A stretch of 64,000 nt of DNA from Camelus bactrianus (taxonomy: Eukaryota; Chordata; Mammalia; Artiodactyla; Camelidae): the NCBI RefSeq assembly GCF_048773025.1, contig NC_133541.1, forward strand, positions 12,225,412 to 12,289,411, written 5' to 3'. Shown in pieces: positions 11,801 through 26,100 of this stretch (positions within the stretch are counted from its first letter, which is position 1; every line of letters begins with the position of its first letter). The notes beneath the pieces are model-generated. The model was not told the DNA's origin and did no database searches. It was given only the letters and a program-made list of their open reading frames with translations. Both the position numbers and the translations under genes were made by a program.

Positions 11801-14800
11801 GGGAAGCTCTGTCTGTTAGAAAACGTCTTTATTTCACTTTCTTTCTGGAATAACCCCAGAAGAGTAGTTGTTTTCTCTAATTTGTTTTAAGATTGTATTC
11901 CATTGTCTTCTGGTTTCCTTGTAGTTGAAAATGCTGCAGTCAGTCTGATTCTTAATCTGTAAGTAAGGTCATCTGTCTTTCCTCCTTCTCGTTGTCTGGT
12001 GTCCTGCAGTTTCTCCTTGATGTCTCTAAGTATGGCTTTTAAAAAATTTTTATTTTAACATTTTACTTGGGATTTTTTTTACTTTTTGAATCTGAGAATG
12101 CCTATTTTCATCAGTTCAGGACAAGTCTCAGCCATTATTTTTCTGAATGTTGCCTTTTTCCTATTCTATTTACTCCTTGTAGAGCTCTAATTAGGTGTTT
12201 GCTAGCGCTCATTCAGTCATCCAGGGCCCTCAGTTACACACCCTTTCATATGTATTTTCTGATTTTTAGTCTCTGTTGCATTTTGGACAGTTCCTTCAGA
12301 AATTTTTCCTTTGTTTTTTTGAAAAGTTATTTTCCCTCCATATTTGCCTAGTCTTTTTTTTTTTTTTTTTTTTGGATAATGTATTGCTCTTTGCTTAGGT
12401 TTTTATTCCTTTTATTTCTTAAGGCTTTCTAAACATATTCTTTGGGCCTGATAATTCCACTGTCTGAAAATCCTGGCGGGTCTAATTATGCCAATTGCTA
12501 TTTTTGCTTATTTCTTGTTTCTTCAAAGTTTGGATTGTAACCCCAGCTTTTGTGTATCCGTGCAGTTTGTGCAACCTGGCTTGAGTGTGAGAGAATTTGG
12601 CCTTGTTTCTGCCAGGAACCCAGGGCCACTTTCTATTCATTTCTAAGCTTGAGTTTCCAGGGCCTTGCAGCTGTTGTGAATTCACACCCTGTTCCTTCAT
12701 GAGAGCCGGCCTATGGGTATGAATTCTTAGGGGAGACTTCCTCTCTCCCCAGGTCAGAGCCCAGGTCAAGGCATAAAGTTTTCTTATGCTCCCTCTTTGT
12801 TAGTGAAGAGGGTTTTTTTTCACCTCGTTGAGAAGTCAGTGGACTATGGCTCTCCGGCAGAATTTGACATGCCACCTGTTTCTGTAAATAAAATGTTGTT
12901 GGAACTTTTTAGTTTGCATATTGCCCACGGTGATATTCACACATGGTAAAGTTGAGTAGCTGTGACCAACCTTACAGTCCTCGAAGCCAACATTATTTAC
13001 TCTCTGGCCCGTTACGGGAAGAGCCTGCTATTCTTTCCCAAGCCTCTTGATGGAGAGTCTGTGTGTTCTGCAGAGGTTCAGTTTTAACTCCCCACCGTCC
13101 AAGAGTCTGAATCCTTGTCTTTGTCACCACGTGGTGGTTAAGGCACAGACCTCTTGGTTATTTCAGCTTCTAGTTACCACAGTGATTTTCAGCTTCCCCC
13201 CCTTTTGTTTGTTTGTTTGTTTTTAAGGTTTTGGGGCCATTAGAAGTGTTAGTAATCAGAGCCTGTGTTGTATGCAGTTAAACAAAGAAGGGAACTGTGG
13301 TATACTTTAAGCCACTTGAGGTCAAGCACTGCCTGTCCCGCGTCTCCAGCTGCTGGCCTGGAGGCCGGCACATAGTGGCTGCTGGAGGCGTCCTCCTGAA
13401 GAACCACAGGGGGATGGGAATAAAAGTATACTTTTGATGGTGGCAGCTGTGCAAGTACCCATTTCCCCACCCTGACTGCCTCACACAGGCGTCTGAGTCA
13501 GCATAGGATTGCGGCCTGTTGCATGGCCTCTTCGCCTGGTGGGGCCCCCTGCCTCCTCAGTCCTGAGCTGGTGGGGCCTGCTTTGCCCTGCCCAGAGGCC
13601 AGGTCTTGTCTTGGTGTGCACAGGAGAGAGGACTGCAGGTGAGGGGAGCGGGAAGGCTGGGCTTGCTTCCCAGGAGGTTCTCCCTGAGCCAGCGATGTGC
13701 TCTGCCTGATGGGAGAGCCTGGCCCAGTACATGTCCTTGACTCGGGCGTTGTGGGGAGGTAAGTGGAAAGGCAGATAAAAGGGAACTCTTCCCTCCACCA
13801 AGAAGACACTCAGAAAGTGCTTCCTGACTTTCAACAATGGCTGGTCTTTATTTGAGGGTTGGCTGTGCAGTGTTGGTATTTGTGGTTTCCATGTATTTTG
13901 CTTCAGGGGTCTGTTTCACCTTTAAGCCAATCCTGACTTAAACCACAGATAAATGTATTTATGGTATCTGTATATGTTATTTTCCCTTTTGTATAGAAGA
14001 TTTATTTTCCTTATGAAAGCATTTACTATGAGAGTTTTAAAGATAGGCAGTTCTTACATTTTGTGTTTAAAAAATGATCGATTAACCTGAAGTGCAGGAA
14101 GGTCTCAGGGCTCCTCATGGGCCCCTCAGTCAGCCGTCCCTGCGTCCATCACCCTCGGTGGTGATGCCTGGAGTCCCTTTTTCTTCAGTAGTCCATACCC
14201 ATTCAGGGCAGAATCTGGGGCTTTATCGTCTTTGCAGCCCCTGGTCCTAGCTCAATGCTTGGCCCACGTTAGACCATACAGTAAGTATTTGTTGAGTTGA
14301 GCCGAATATAACATTTTAATTTTAGGTACAACTTCCTGCTAAGTAAATATGTTGTAAGGAACTTGTGTGTTTATATCCTAATTTCTTTGCTAACATTTAC
14401 TTCTTCAATATTTTAAAAAGGAAGTCAAGACATGCCTGAGAATTTACATCTCTTTCTTCCTAAAACACACACACAGTTGTATGCATGTGCGTGCATATGC
14501 GTATACCACAAAGTCAAAACCCAACTTCGTGTTAAACAAGGAAAACCTAAAGGCCAGTTTTTTTTTTACCATATCATTTGTTTGATCATAAGTTGTATTT
14601 TTAATTTTGGAGGATGTGTTGTTAGAGTCAAAGTCTGTGGTCCAACTCACGTTGAGCGCTGCATTAATTTCTGGCTGATTATCAACAACTTACAGCCTTT
14701 TGGGATCAGGGCAGGATATAACTGGATATAAGTAAATAAAGATAATTAAATACACCTTTTAAATAGAGGTGTTATCTCTTTGTATAATGGATGCAAAGAA

Positions 14801-17800
14801 CTAATGACAGATCATTAGATGTGTCTTCTCACAGCTCAGACTGCTGCTTGTCTAATTGGAACAGTATTCATGGATACCTGGGTCAGTGTGATTGCAGGTG
14901 TTGAGGGCACAGCCAAGAAACAAAACAAGCCCCTGCCCTCAAGGAGCTCATGTTTTGCTGTGTGTGTGTGTGTGTGTGTAAGGGTGTCGGGGGAGGCGGG
15001 GTACAGAATAAGAAATATGACAGGCGTCGATCAGTGCCAAGAAGAAAAACAAAACCGTGTGAGGGGAATAGAATGAAGGTGTGTGTGTGATGTTTTGATA
15101 CTGGGTGTTAGTGTCAGAGGTGAGCAGAGACCTGCAGGGAGTGAGGGGCAAGTACCTTGCAGGTAGGCCCAAAGCCATCAGCATGAGGAGTGGTGGGAGC
15201 TGAGGCTTGAGAGGCAGTGGGGCGCCGGGGCAGGGGGCCCTTGCAGGTAGTGAGGGAGAGGAATCCGAGTGTGGTGGGAGGCCCTAGAGCCCAACACTGA
15301 CGGGTAGCGCCTGAATTATGTTTTAAGTGCATCGCTCTGGCTGCTGTGTGGAGAATGGTTGGTAGGATGTGGTGATGGGGAGCCCCATTGGGCGACCTCT
15401 GTGGCTATCCAGGAGGTGATGGAGGTCTGGACAAGAGGGTAGGCAGTGGTGGGATCCTGGCTTTTTTTGGGAATGAAGTGAGAGAGGAAGTAACCTTCAA
15501 GTAAAGCAGTGCCGTTATTCTGCTTATGCTTTGGTTTCATTATTTCCCCCTCCCCCATCCACTTTTTTTGATTCTTTACCAGAACCCAGATTAAGTGTCG
15601 CTCCTGAAATGGACATCATGGACTACTGCAAAAAAGAGTGGAGGGGAAATACGCAAAAAGCAACATGTATGAAAAAGGTATGATGCGTGGGTGCCTGTAT
15701 TTCGAGTCTTTCCAGTAGTCTATCGTAAATATTTAATACGTCTTTTTTTATTTTTAGACATTGGTGATGACAGCTGCTATTAGACTGTGTAAATATTGGT
15801 GTTCTAATATTAGAGATGAGGAAACAGGCTCCAAAGATAAGGGATTTATTTGAAGTCACAGTATTAATACAGAATCATCATCAGTAACTTGATTTCTTTG
15901 AAAAACTAATAAATGACTCTGTCCTGTTCAGAATTGGGTGAGCCATTGGTGGTCCTCCAGGGGTCATTTGGGAATGCCTTTCTGACCTGGTAAGGTAAAA
16001 GCCTCAGATGTCATACGTCTGCTGTCCTCAGCTGGGTTTGTATTCATGTCCTTCAGTCCTCCACAGCCTAAGCAGAGGGATCTGGAACTGCTTCCTTTAT
16101 TTAGGGCATCCCAGGGTCTGCCCTCTTTCAGTCCCATTGCATAGATTGGTGACCCTAAAGTTGTCCCTCCAAGGCTGTGGGACATCAGGGATTCCCATGA
16201 CATGGTTCTCTTGTTCCTGTGACCGGGCTGGGTCATTGCTCAAGTCAGACCCCTTGACCCACTTGTACTGCACGGCCATCTGAGCAGCACACCCTGTTGG
16301 TTTCCTGTCAGACGTATCCTGAATCCAGCGTTCCTTTGTAGGGTGAAACTGCTGCTGCAGCTGACCCTTGAACAACATGGGTCTGAACCGCGCAGGCCCA
16401 TGTGAACATGGGTTTTTTTCACTAAATATGTAGCAGTACTCCACTGTATGCAGATGCGGAACCATGGACTTGGAGGGCCTGCTGTCAAGTTATACGTAGA
16501 TTTTTGGTGGAGTTGGGGGTCAGCACCCCTAACCCCTGAGTTGTTCGAGGATTGACTGTATTTGACTTTTCCTGAGCTACAGAAATGGCAGTTTCAACCT
16601 AACACTTCTGTCACCTCTTGTAACTTCTAGGTTATAGTCTTTACTCATTTTTCTCTTGGGATTATTTACAGCGTGAGTTTGAATACACTTCTGGCATATT
16701 AGAGATATTGACCTGTCATATTTGATAGAAATATCTTTTTAATTTTTTTTGTTTGTTTAAAACTGTACTGTTTAGGATTTAAAATTTTTAGCTGTTTGAA
16801 AACATTTGTTCTGGTCCTTGGAACTTCATTTTGTAGAAAACGTTGTACACCTTTTAGCAGGCACCTCAGCTGCCCATGCCTGCCCTGAGATGGGCTGACT
16901 TTACTCAGGACGTAGCTGCCACTTTGGAAGCTCTGAGAGCAAGTGTCATCCCTGCTACCTGCATGTCTGGACTGTAGACTCTTCATGTCTCAGGCATTTG
17001 TTAGAGAACTCAGTCAAGAAATACCTGGGACTCTCCGTTCCTGCCAGAGGTTGAGGACATTTACATTTCTGAGGCCATCTGCTGAATATGCATATCAACC
17101 ACTGACAGATTTTCTAAAAACCTCCAGCTTTGTATCAAAGTGGATAACCAGAGGCCAGGTATCTAAACTGTATTTTCTCATCTTCCCCAGAAATGCTGTC
17201 ACTGGCCTGCAATTTTATTTTATGATCTCAGTCTCTTTAAAGGATCTATTCTAACAGTTGGCACCTTAAGGTCTACAATTGAAGATGTCTGCTAAGTTTT
17301 CCAAATATTCCATATTTTGGAATTCATGCTGAGATGATTCTTCTGTGATTTTAGTTGGACTCTTCAGTGACCAAATAAAAAGGCACATCAGTTAGAAAAG
17401 CATCCTGTCAGGACCCCCGGCAGGAATTAAGAGCATTTCTGGCCCCAAGAACAGCTTGGATCTCAGTTATTTTTTGTTTTGGATATTCTTTTGGAAGTAA
17501 GTGGTATAAACCCAAATTTAATTTTAGAAGTTTGAGTCACCTCTGAAATAGCATGAGTAGTTTATGCATTTTGAAAGGTGCAGTTCTTTTGAATTAGCCT
17601 TTGTGCGTATTTAGGGTAACTAGGGGTTTTGCCATAGGGAAGAGGCGCATATTAGAATGCACGAGTCTGCTTGACGGGCCATTATATTGCAGTGGTTGGA
17701 CCACTAAATAAAAATGCGGCTCTCCAAATTTTATTGTTGAAAAGAAGTACTTTTATATCAACTTTTAGCATCATCCTGTGACTTAAACCTTGAAAGCAAC

Positions 17801-20139
17801 TGATAATGAGGGTCCAGTAGTTGGACGCAGGGTGACTGTTGCATGGTGCCCACCCATGATGAGGGTGACACTCTTTTTGTGAAAGTGTCAGTGGGGCGCA
17901 GGGTTTCCAGTGACCATGGAGGAAAAGCAGGACAAGCGAAAGGACTGCCAGGCTGGGGGTGAGTGAGGTGGGGAAGCTGCGAGGCTGCTGCCTGTGTCTG
18001 AGCAGTGTCCAGCGGAAAACTCCGATCATTTCGGCTGCCTGTGGACCAGGTCACTGGGATTGGGATGTGCTTCAAAATGGTCCATTTGGGTGGCTGTATT
18101 TGAGTGACTGAGCATGCCACTGAGCATTTTCAGTTCCTCGTTTCACTTCCAGGCTGAACAAGAATGACACTTGTCTACTTTTTAAAAAAGTCTAGCAGGT
18201 TTTTCCAGGCTATACCTCCTAGCATGTAGGTTTTCTTACAAATACCATGGAGATTTAGAATTTAGGGGCATTATTTTTAATATGGAGAAATAAGCTGGGT
18301 ACATCTCTCTTGTCTTTCCTATCTCTTCATTAAAGAGTTGGGGGTCAATTTAAACACAGATTAAAGCCTTCAGAATGTTGGTTGTTAATAAATAAATGTT
18401 AACAACAGTTGCTTAGAAAGGGACATATAACTCCAACTTTGGGGGTGACTAGCATTTTTCTAATACTTGATATGTTATTTATATGTTCTAGTGTGTTGCA
18501 TATGCTACATATGTCGGTATTTTGACAGTATTAACATTTGTTAATTTTGTGTGATTAATTTAAAAAAAGGAATTAGAAAATGTGAAAGACTCAGCCAGTC
18601 TTGTTTCCATTCTTCCAGGGATCGGGGGCACATTGTTTCTACAGGAATAAAACTCTCCACACTGTCTGAAGTCAGTAACGACCATTTTGAATTCTTTGAT
18701 GCTTTCGCCCAGGGCTACGAGGAGGTGTCTCAGAAATTCACCTCCATAAGGCGAGTCCGTGGAGATAATTACTGTGCGCTGAGGGCCACGCTGTTCCAGG
18801 CCATGAGCCAGCCGGCGGAGCTGCCCTCCTGGCTGCAGGACCCGGAGCTCACGCTGGTACGCTGCCGCTGCAGGTTTGAGTCTGCAATGCTTCCAGTAGT
18901 TTTTGTGAGAAAGACTTCTCTGCCCCATGTGCCGTGTGCTAGCACTGCCTGCAGGGTGATCAACATGAGGGTTTATTCAGTTTTGTGGGGCAGGGATAAT
19001 TTGCATAGTAAAGCGACCAAAAATGATTGCTATTTCCCAGAAGAGGAAGATGATAAAGTGTATATAACACTTCAGCGGAATTGGAGAGCCGGTGTTTAGG
19101 GTCTGTACAAAGCACTTAGGGGCAGTATGACTTCAGTGTTGGAGTCTGTGCCATGTGGGCTGGATATTGTGCTATCTGAGAACTTGCTGGGGTTTTTGAA
19201 GGCACATTTCTGTAGTCCTGGCTCCAGTTCAAGGACCCAGCACCCTCTGCATACTGGCTTGGTAGGTGACAGGGAGCAATACCAGAGAGGAGAGATGTTA
19301 ATGTCAGCCTGAGGAAGGCTTCCTGGGAGGTGAGGGTCAGGAGCTGTGTCTCACACTGACCCTCTGTAGTGTTTTAAATTTAAATCTGCAGTGTGGTAGT
19401 GGCAGCCCAGGAACTCATGTATCAGTGACACATATCAGCTGAGGTCATGTAATAGGTTAGGTGTAGAATAACCTCAAGGAGTTTGGTGGGCAGGCGTGAT
19501 TGGGCAGAACTCACAATATGACATTAATTGGAAGAAAATTTAGAAGTTTTGTGCATATATTAAAAAAGAAAACCCAAAAAGCTAGCTCTGGGAGGTCTGC
19601 TGTACTGGCAGCTTAAAAGGGAAAAATAATGTCAGGGTTTTAATTGATTGCAAGCTCAACATGAGCCCACGTGGTGTGTGATGGCCGCAGGGATAACGGA
19701 GCCCTGTTTTTTTCCGTTTTGTTTTTCAGTTGACGTGTAGTTGATACACAATGTTATATAAGTTACAGGTCTATAATAGAGTGATTCACAATTGTTAAAG
19801 GTTGTACTCCATTTACAGTTATTATAAAATATTGGCTCTACTCCCTGAGATGTGCAGTGTGTCCCTGTAGCTTATTTTACTGCCCTATATTGCCCTTCTC
19901 CTTCCCTCTCCCCACTGGTCACCACTGGTTTGTTCTCTGTAGCTGTGAGTCTGCTTCCTTTGTGTTCTATTCACTAACTTGTACTTTTTAGATTCCACAT
20001 GTAAGTGATATACAGTATTTGTCTTTCTCTTCTGACTTATTTCACTTAGTGTAATGCTTTCCAAGTCCATCCATGTTGCTGCAAGTGGCAAAATTTTGTT
20101 CTTTTTTAAATGACTGAGTAATATTCCATTGTGTGTATA

Positions 20140-20170
<31 letters not shown>

Positions 20171-23100
20171 ACATACACCACATCTTCTTTATCCAGTCAT
20201 CTGTTGATGGACACTTAGGTTGCTTCCATATCTTGGCTATTGTGAATAACACTGCTGTGAACATTGGGGAGCATGTATCTTTTTGAATTAGTGTTTTTAT
20301 TTTTTTCTTAAATATATACCCAGAATTGGAATTTCTGGGTTACATATGGTAGTTCTGTTTTTAGTTTTTTGAGAAACCTCCATACTGTTTTCTACAGTGG
20401 CTGCACCAATGTACATTCCCACCAACAGTGTACGAGGGTTCACTTTTCTCTGCATCCTCGCCAACATTTGTTACTTTTGTTCTTTTTGATGATAGCCATT
20501 CTGACGTATGAGGTGATACCTCACTTGTGGTTTTGATGTGCATTTCCCTGATGATTAGTGATGTTGAGTATCGTTTCCTGTGCTTATTACGAAACCCTGT
20601 TTTAAAAGGAATGCTTCTAAAACATGGGCAGTGACCGCCTGTCTTGACCTGAGCTGATCAGATTCCATCTTGAGGGCTGAGGATGTGCCTGTACCCTCAG
20701 TACAGATGGAGTGTGTGCAAGATGATTTGTCTCACTTTGGGAACAGTTGAAGGAGCTGGGGTATTTGCCTAGAATAAAAAAGACGTGTAGATGATACTGG
20801 CTGGCAGCTAAGCTGGTTAGAGGTCTGTTAGTAGGTACACAGGGGTTCACACGCCCTCAAAGGGCAAAACCAGGACCAGTGGGTAGAGGATACTGCCTCT
20901 CTGTCAGGTGATTGTCTATTTTATAAACTGGTATAAGATCAGCACACTTGTGTGTTAAACTGTCTAGGTGGTGTCCGTGGAAGATGCTTTCTTCTAACCA
21001 AAGATACATGTCATCTTAAGCAGATTTCTCTGTTGTAGCTAATTTTTTTTATCAGAGGCAAAAGAAATGGATACATTAGGCTATTTTTAGCTTTGCAAAT
21101 CATAATACATATTAGTACTGAAATATTTCAGAATTGTTGGTCAATCAGAAGCATTCCTGTGACTATAAGACACTGGTAGGGAAGCAAACATGGGTGATTT
21201 CGCCGTTTTGCTTTAACTTCTGTTTGAAAACCATAGCTTAATTTATAGATTGTGACATAAAATCCTCTCAGTTAGGCTGAATTTTCCTTTGAGCCTTTTA
21301 CTTTCAGGGGCTATTTAGATTTATGGACTTAATTGACATAATGAATTTGAATTTTTTTATGCTTTCTGAGAAACTCTGGTGCAAATAGCATTCTACATAA
21401 TTAAACATGTAAGATATGCCCCATGAAATAAAGCACAGTGTTCCTTTTACTTTGCTAACAGGATATGTTTGGGTAGGACCATCTGCCATGTTACAAGTGG
21501 TCGGCAGAGTGTGCTTGGTTTCTGATCAGCATTAGAATCTGTCGTGTGGATGAGCGGTGGGGCTTCGAGGTGGCTTTCCTGACTAATCTGAGTCATATGG
21601 AAATTCTCAAGTGCTCTTTCTGATTTCTTCCCTTTTCTGTATATATCAGCCAACAAATGGTTTTCTCTTGGGAGCATAATCTAACTGGTTGGTCACAGTG
21701 GTATTACTTTGTCATCTAACCTTTGTTCAATGCCAAGAGGCCTGTGTCGGAGAGAAAAAGCACGTCATACTTGCCTGTGAGTTCAGTATGAAAGTTTATT
21801 GAACTTCTCCTGCTCTCACTCAACCAGAGGACTTGTCCACGTGTTGACTTTGCAGCCGCCAGCCACTTTTCCATTGATTGGAGCACTTTCTTGACAGGGT
21901 CTGTTTTGTTGTTTGTCTTGAGCAGGTGACTGGTGCACCACATGTTTCTTGTTCGAGGTGCCAGTGCAGGAAGGTGCCCACGCTTGGTTGTTGCCCTTGA
22001 TCTGTCTATGTTTTAACCACCAGTTGTCCCATGCACCTGCCTATAGATGCTGTTCCATCCCTGTTCTCATTCTGGGCCTTCCACCCAGTCTTTCTTCAGA
22101 AAGGCTTCACTGACATTGGTCTTGTTGAGTGAGCGAGTGGGTGGTGCCGACACGACCTAAAGAAGTCGGGGTGGAACCAAGTGCGAGTATATAGAGGGTG
22201 GTGAGGCCTACAGGGGCTGGCAGTGCACCCAATGGTGGTGGGGTACCCCGACTACCTCCCCCAGAAGCAGGGGTTTCTCCATCAGCAGATACTGCTGGTG
22301 GTGTGACTGTAATAAGTAAATGTCTTAATATCCATTAGCACACGTGCTTAAGACAAGCAGATCCAGTGATACTTAATTGTATTTTTACAAAACAAGAGAA
22401 TCTTACAGGAGTTTTTGTATGAAAATCTCTGCCCATTTCCTACCTGTCTTCCTGCTACATCAGAATAACTTGTATCCTGTCATTTTAATTAAACCATGTT
22501 TGCTGTTAGAACTTGCTATAAATTGTTTGGGTTTAAATTGGGGTAGCCTTGCTATTATAAACACAATAACCATCTGACGATGAACCTGTCTCAGTTTACC
22601 TTGATCCTTGGTCTTTCTGAAATGCCGAGGGTCTCTTCTGACTGCTAACTTGTGTCCAGTGACAGTCATATTTCCTCGTGTCCGTGGGAACACAGAAAGG
22701 GTATTCACAGCAGGTAGGCTGGAGGGAATCTAGGTTTAGCATTATTAAGGTCTCCTGAGCTACCCAGGCTCTGTAATAACCCACTTCTTCAACTTTGGGA
22801 ATCGGACAGGTCCTGGGACACCTAAGTTTGTATGTGAATCTGTAGACCCAGAACCAGCCTTGGCACACAGCCTGCAGGCCGCATGCTGTACTAAACATCT
22901 CTTGACCTCAGCGTGCATCTCATCCAGAGTTCTGTGAGCCCAGAGAAGCCACATGCCCGGGAGCTGGCTGCATCTGCTTCCATTTACGTTTGGAGAGAGG
23001 TTCTGTGTAGCATTTTGCCATTGACTGTCTCTCTCTCTGTCTCCCCTAGAGCACACTTGGTTTCAGGACATTAAAGGTAAACAGAAGCACTAGACCGAGA

Positions 23101-26100
23101 CCCTCCCCTTAGGCTAAGTTCAGTGGAGGAGAGCCCAGACCATGCTTTCTGCTTCTGCTCGGCCCCTCTGGCCTTGCTCTGCCCACTGCCCTTCTGACAG
23201 TTGGGCCACCCCTCCCCTCCTGAGGTTGTGCTCGGATCCTTGTGTGTTGTTCATGCTTCTGTCCAGATCCCAGTCTTGGTGTTTGACTGTAGTCTGATCA
23301 TCTGACCCTGACCCTGGTCTCAGATGGGGCTTGGTAGTGTCCTTTGGGGCAGGGGTCCTTTGGTTCCAAGTTTGCTAAATTTTAGAGTGTCTCTGACGGC
23401 TGGGACTTGTGACAGTGTTTGCCTGGAGTAGGATGGACTGTATGTTAAAACTCCTTTTATGAGGTAGTTTGGGGATGATTCATTTTTGTTATTTGCTATC
23501 CCTTTAATCATGGTGTTGATTTCAACAATTGTGGACACTTGCTATAGAAAATTTCAGGCTGTTTTTATAGTTAAGTCACAAGTGAAATTATGCCTAAGCT
23601 AATTACCTACTTTATTAAATATTTCCATCACTGTTTCCCGTTTAAACCTTGTTTTTTTCCTCACGTCTCTCTTAATGTAACAGCCGTCCCACCTTTGTGC
23701 ATAGTGTAAAGGATGGGAATGTGTGTGTGTTATATGTGCTATGACCCCCTAAAAGCACTGAAAGTTATATTCACTGTTTTCATCTGAGCAAAGAATTTCA
23801 ACTCCATTCTTTCCTCATAGTTTCTTTTTCACACCTCAGTTTTTGGGCTTTCTCCAGGATCTCCACATCTCTCAGAAGTATACAACCCTGCATAATTGCT
23901 TTAGCAACAGTTTGGCCCAGGCATGGAAGGACTGAGGAGACAGACTTTTATTTGGGCTTCTCTCTGTGCGTTAGGTCTTTGGGGGTCTCCTGAGTAATTC
24001 AGTTGAGTACTGTGCCTGCTTTTTGGGTACCTGCACAGTGTCACATGCTCACGTGGTCTCCTGGGCTTCCCTCCACCCCGTTTCCCCGCTCAAATCCATG
24101 TAGCCAGTATTTTCTGCTCATTGCACTTCTTTGTGCCCAATTGTGATTTCAGCTTGTTGCCACTTGAGGGCATTTTAGGTTCTGGTGATAAACCTGAGAA
24201 CCTAATTGAAGGTTTACAGCAAAACTGCGCACATATTGCTGAGATGCAGGACAGTGTGGGCACAGAACTGGGTGGCATTTGGGTGGGTGGTCATCTGCCA
24301 TCATAGTAAGATGAGAACACAGCCCCCTCCCCCTACTAATGAGTCAGTGTAGTTCGCCATCACTGTGGTAACTACCTAAAGCGGAATTTACATTCCTTTT
24401 GTGGTTTTGGGTTCTTGTAGAGATGAAACCACCTTAGTTTCACATGATTGCTGTAGATTGAGAAGGTGAAAACTTGAGTTACCGTTCATGAAAGGGTCTT
24501 CAGAGTCTTAGATTCCAGGAGAGTGGAGCATATGGCCTCATTTAAAACTGTATAACTGTTAAGCAAGCTCAGGTTCCAGGTAGGCATTAATTATTTTCTA
24601 ATGGTCTTTTGACTGGGAGGTGAACTTTTGCTTCCTTTCTGCACTTTGTAGCACTGAAGTGACATGCCTGTGCCCAGCCTAGTGACATGGATTTTCTGAC
24701 ACAGCCAGGACGTGGGGAGAGGCTGAACTCCTCTGCTGTCATCAATCGAGTCATGTCCCAGCTTGCCTTTCAGACTTCATAATCTATTGATGATCAGGGG
24801 AAAAAATAACAAACGCTCCAGGAAAAAAAGGAAATGGGCAAAGTGACAGTTCAGCTGTTAGTTCTTTAGTGAGCTGGGCTGTTGCAGCTCCCTTCACCCT
24901 GGCTTCTTTCTCTTGGTTGTATTTTTCACTTTACTACATGTATTAGGCAGTTAAACTAGGTACCATGTTGCTTCTTTCAAAACTTTGAGGATATATGTAA
25001 ATATCAGAAGTTAAGTTTTATTTTCCTAATCAGTAATGAAGCAGGTTTTTACTGTGTCTTGGACCATCTCACATGCTCAAAGCACCTTCCTGAGTCAGAC
25101 ATTAGGGCGGTAGGGAGGCCGCCAGTGAGCCCAGCAGCTGCCTGGGCGCTTTACGTGAAGAGCTGGTGCGGACGCTGCCGCAGCATACCCCTGCCAAGTG
25201 CTGGGGAGCGTTCCTGGTCAGGGCTGGAGCCCAGCGAGGCGGACTGAGCCTTTGTGTCCCAACCGAAACCACCCCTTTGCTCCAGCAGCCCTCCTCAGGG
25301 TGGGGCTTTCCGAGTTCCTGACTTCCACATTTAAGTCCTCCACAACCTAAACACAGGCAGATGTGCAGGAATTAATTCTGGAAACGAATGTAGGTTTTAT
25401 AGGCTTTGTGGTTTCTTACAGCTTGGATCGTGTGATGGATGTTTTGGAATGTTAACATTTTTCTCTCTGTTTCTTGATACTCTAGTTACCAGAAAAACTC
25501 ATAAGCAAATACAGCTGGATCAAGCAGTGGAAACTTGGACTGAAATTTGAGGGGAAGAGCGAGAACCTGGTTGATAAAATTAAGGAGTCCCTCACATTAC
25601 TAAGGAAGAAGGTTTGGAACATGTAGTTTCCTTTCTCTGATAAGTGTGAGGCTCTCACTCCTGACTGCCCCAGCAGACCGCTTCTCAGTCCTCACCTCAT
25701 GGGTTACCAAATGCTCTTGGCTGGTTGTTAGGCAAAATAATTCTAAATGAACACAAACTCCTCCTGTGAAGTCTTTGGTAAAATGAAGAAAAATCAACAT
25801 CGTATACTCTTGGAGGAGATGATATGTTTAGTGAAGTGTTTAACTTTGTTTTAAAGGAAATCTTACAAATGTAGTCTTTGTTCTAAGTCATATTGACAAG
25901 TTTCAGGGATATCATTTAGTCCATTACTGACACTTCGTTTGTGCCAGGCTGTCCCCTAAAAGTTTCATGTGTTAATTTAGTTCTCCCAACTACCAAGCTG
26001 TTTCTGCTGTGGTTGTCCTCATTTTACAGCTGGGGAGATTAAGCCCCTGTGGAAGCCACCAGCTGCTCACTGGTGAGACCTTTGTTCCATCCTGACCCTC

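Larger units (their letters stand above)
10516..15582 (+). other. OTULIN: OTULIN intron 2
   Basis: This is a 5.1 kb intron. It holds a CpG-rich patch (11.36-11.82 kb), an old L1 fragment, a DNA-transposon fossil and an ancient unclassified repeat, each listed separately. No additional exon with OTULIN-like or other recognisable coding sequence was found. Confidence 0.85.

Noticed and set aside
11361-11819. 152-codon plus-strand frame in OTULIN intron 2
   Set aside because: It is explained by the CpG-rich patch; composition is not protein-like.
18551-19099. 182-codon frame as a separate gene
   Set aside because: It is OTULIN exon 4 (18,713-18,856) extended through both flanking introns.
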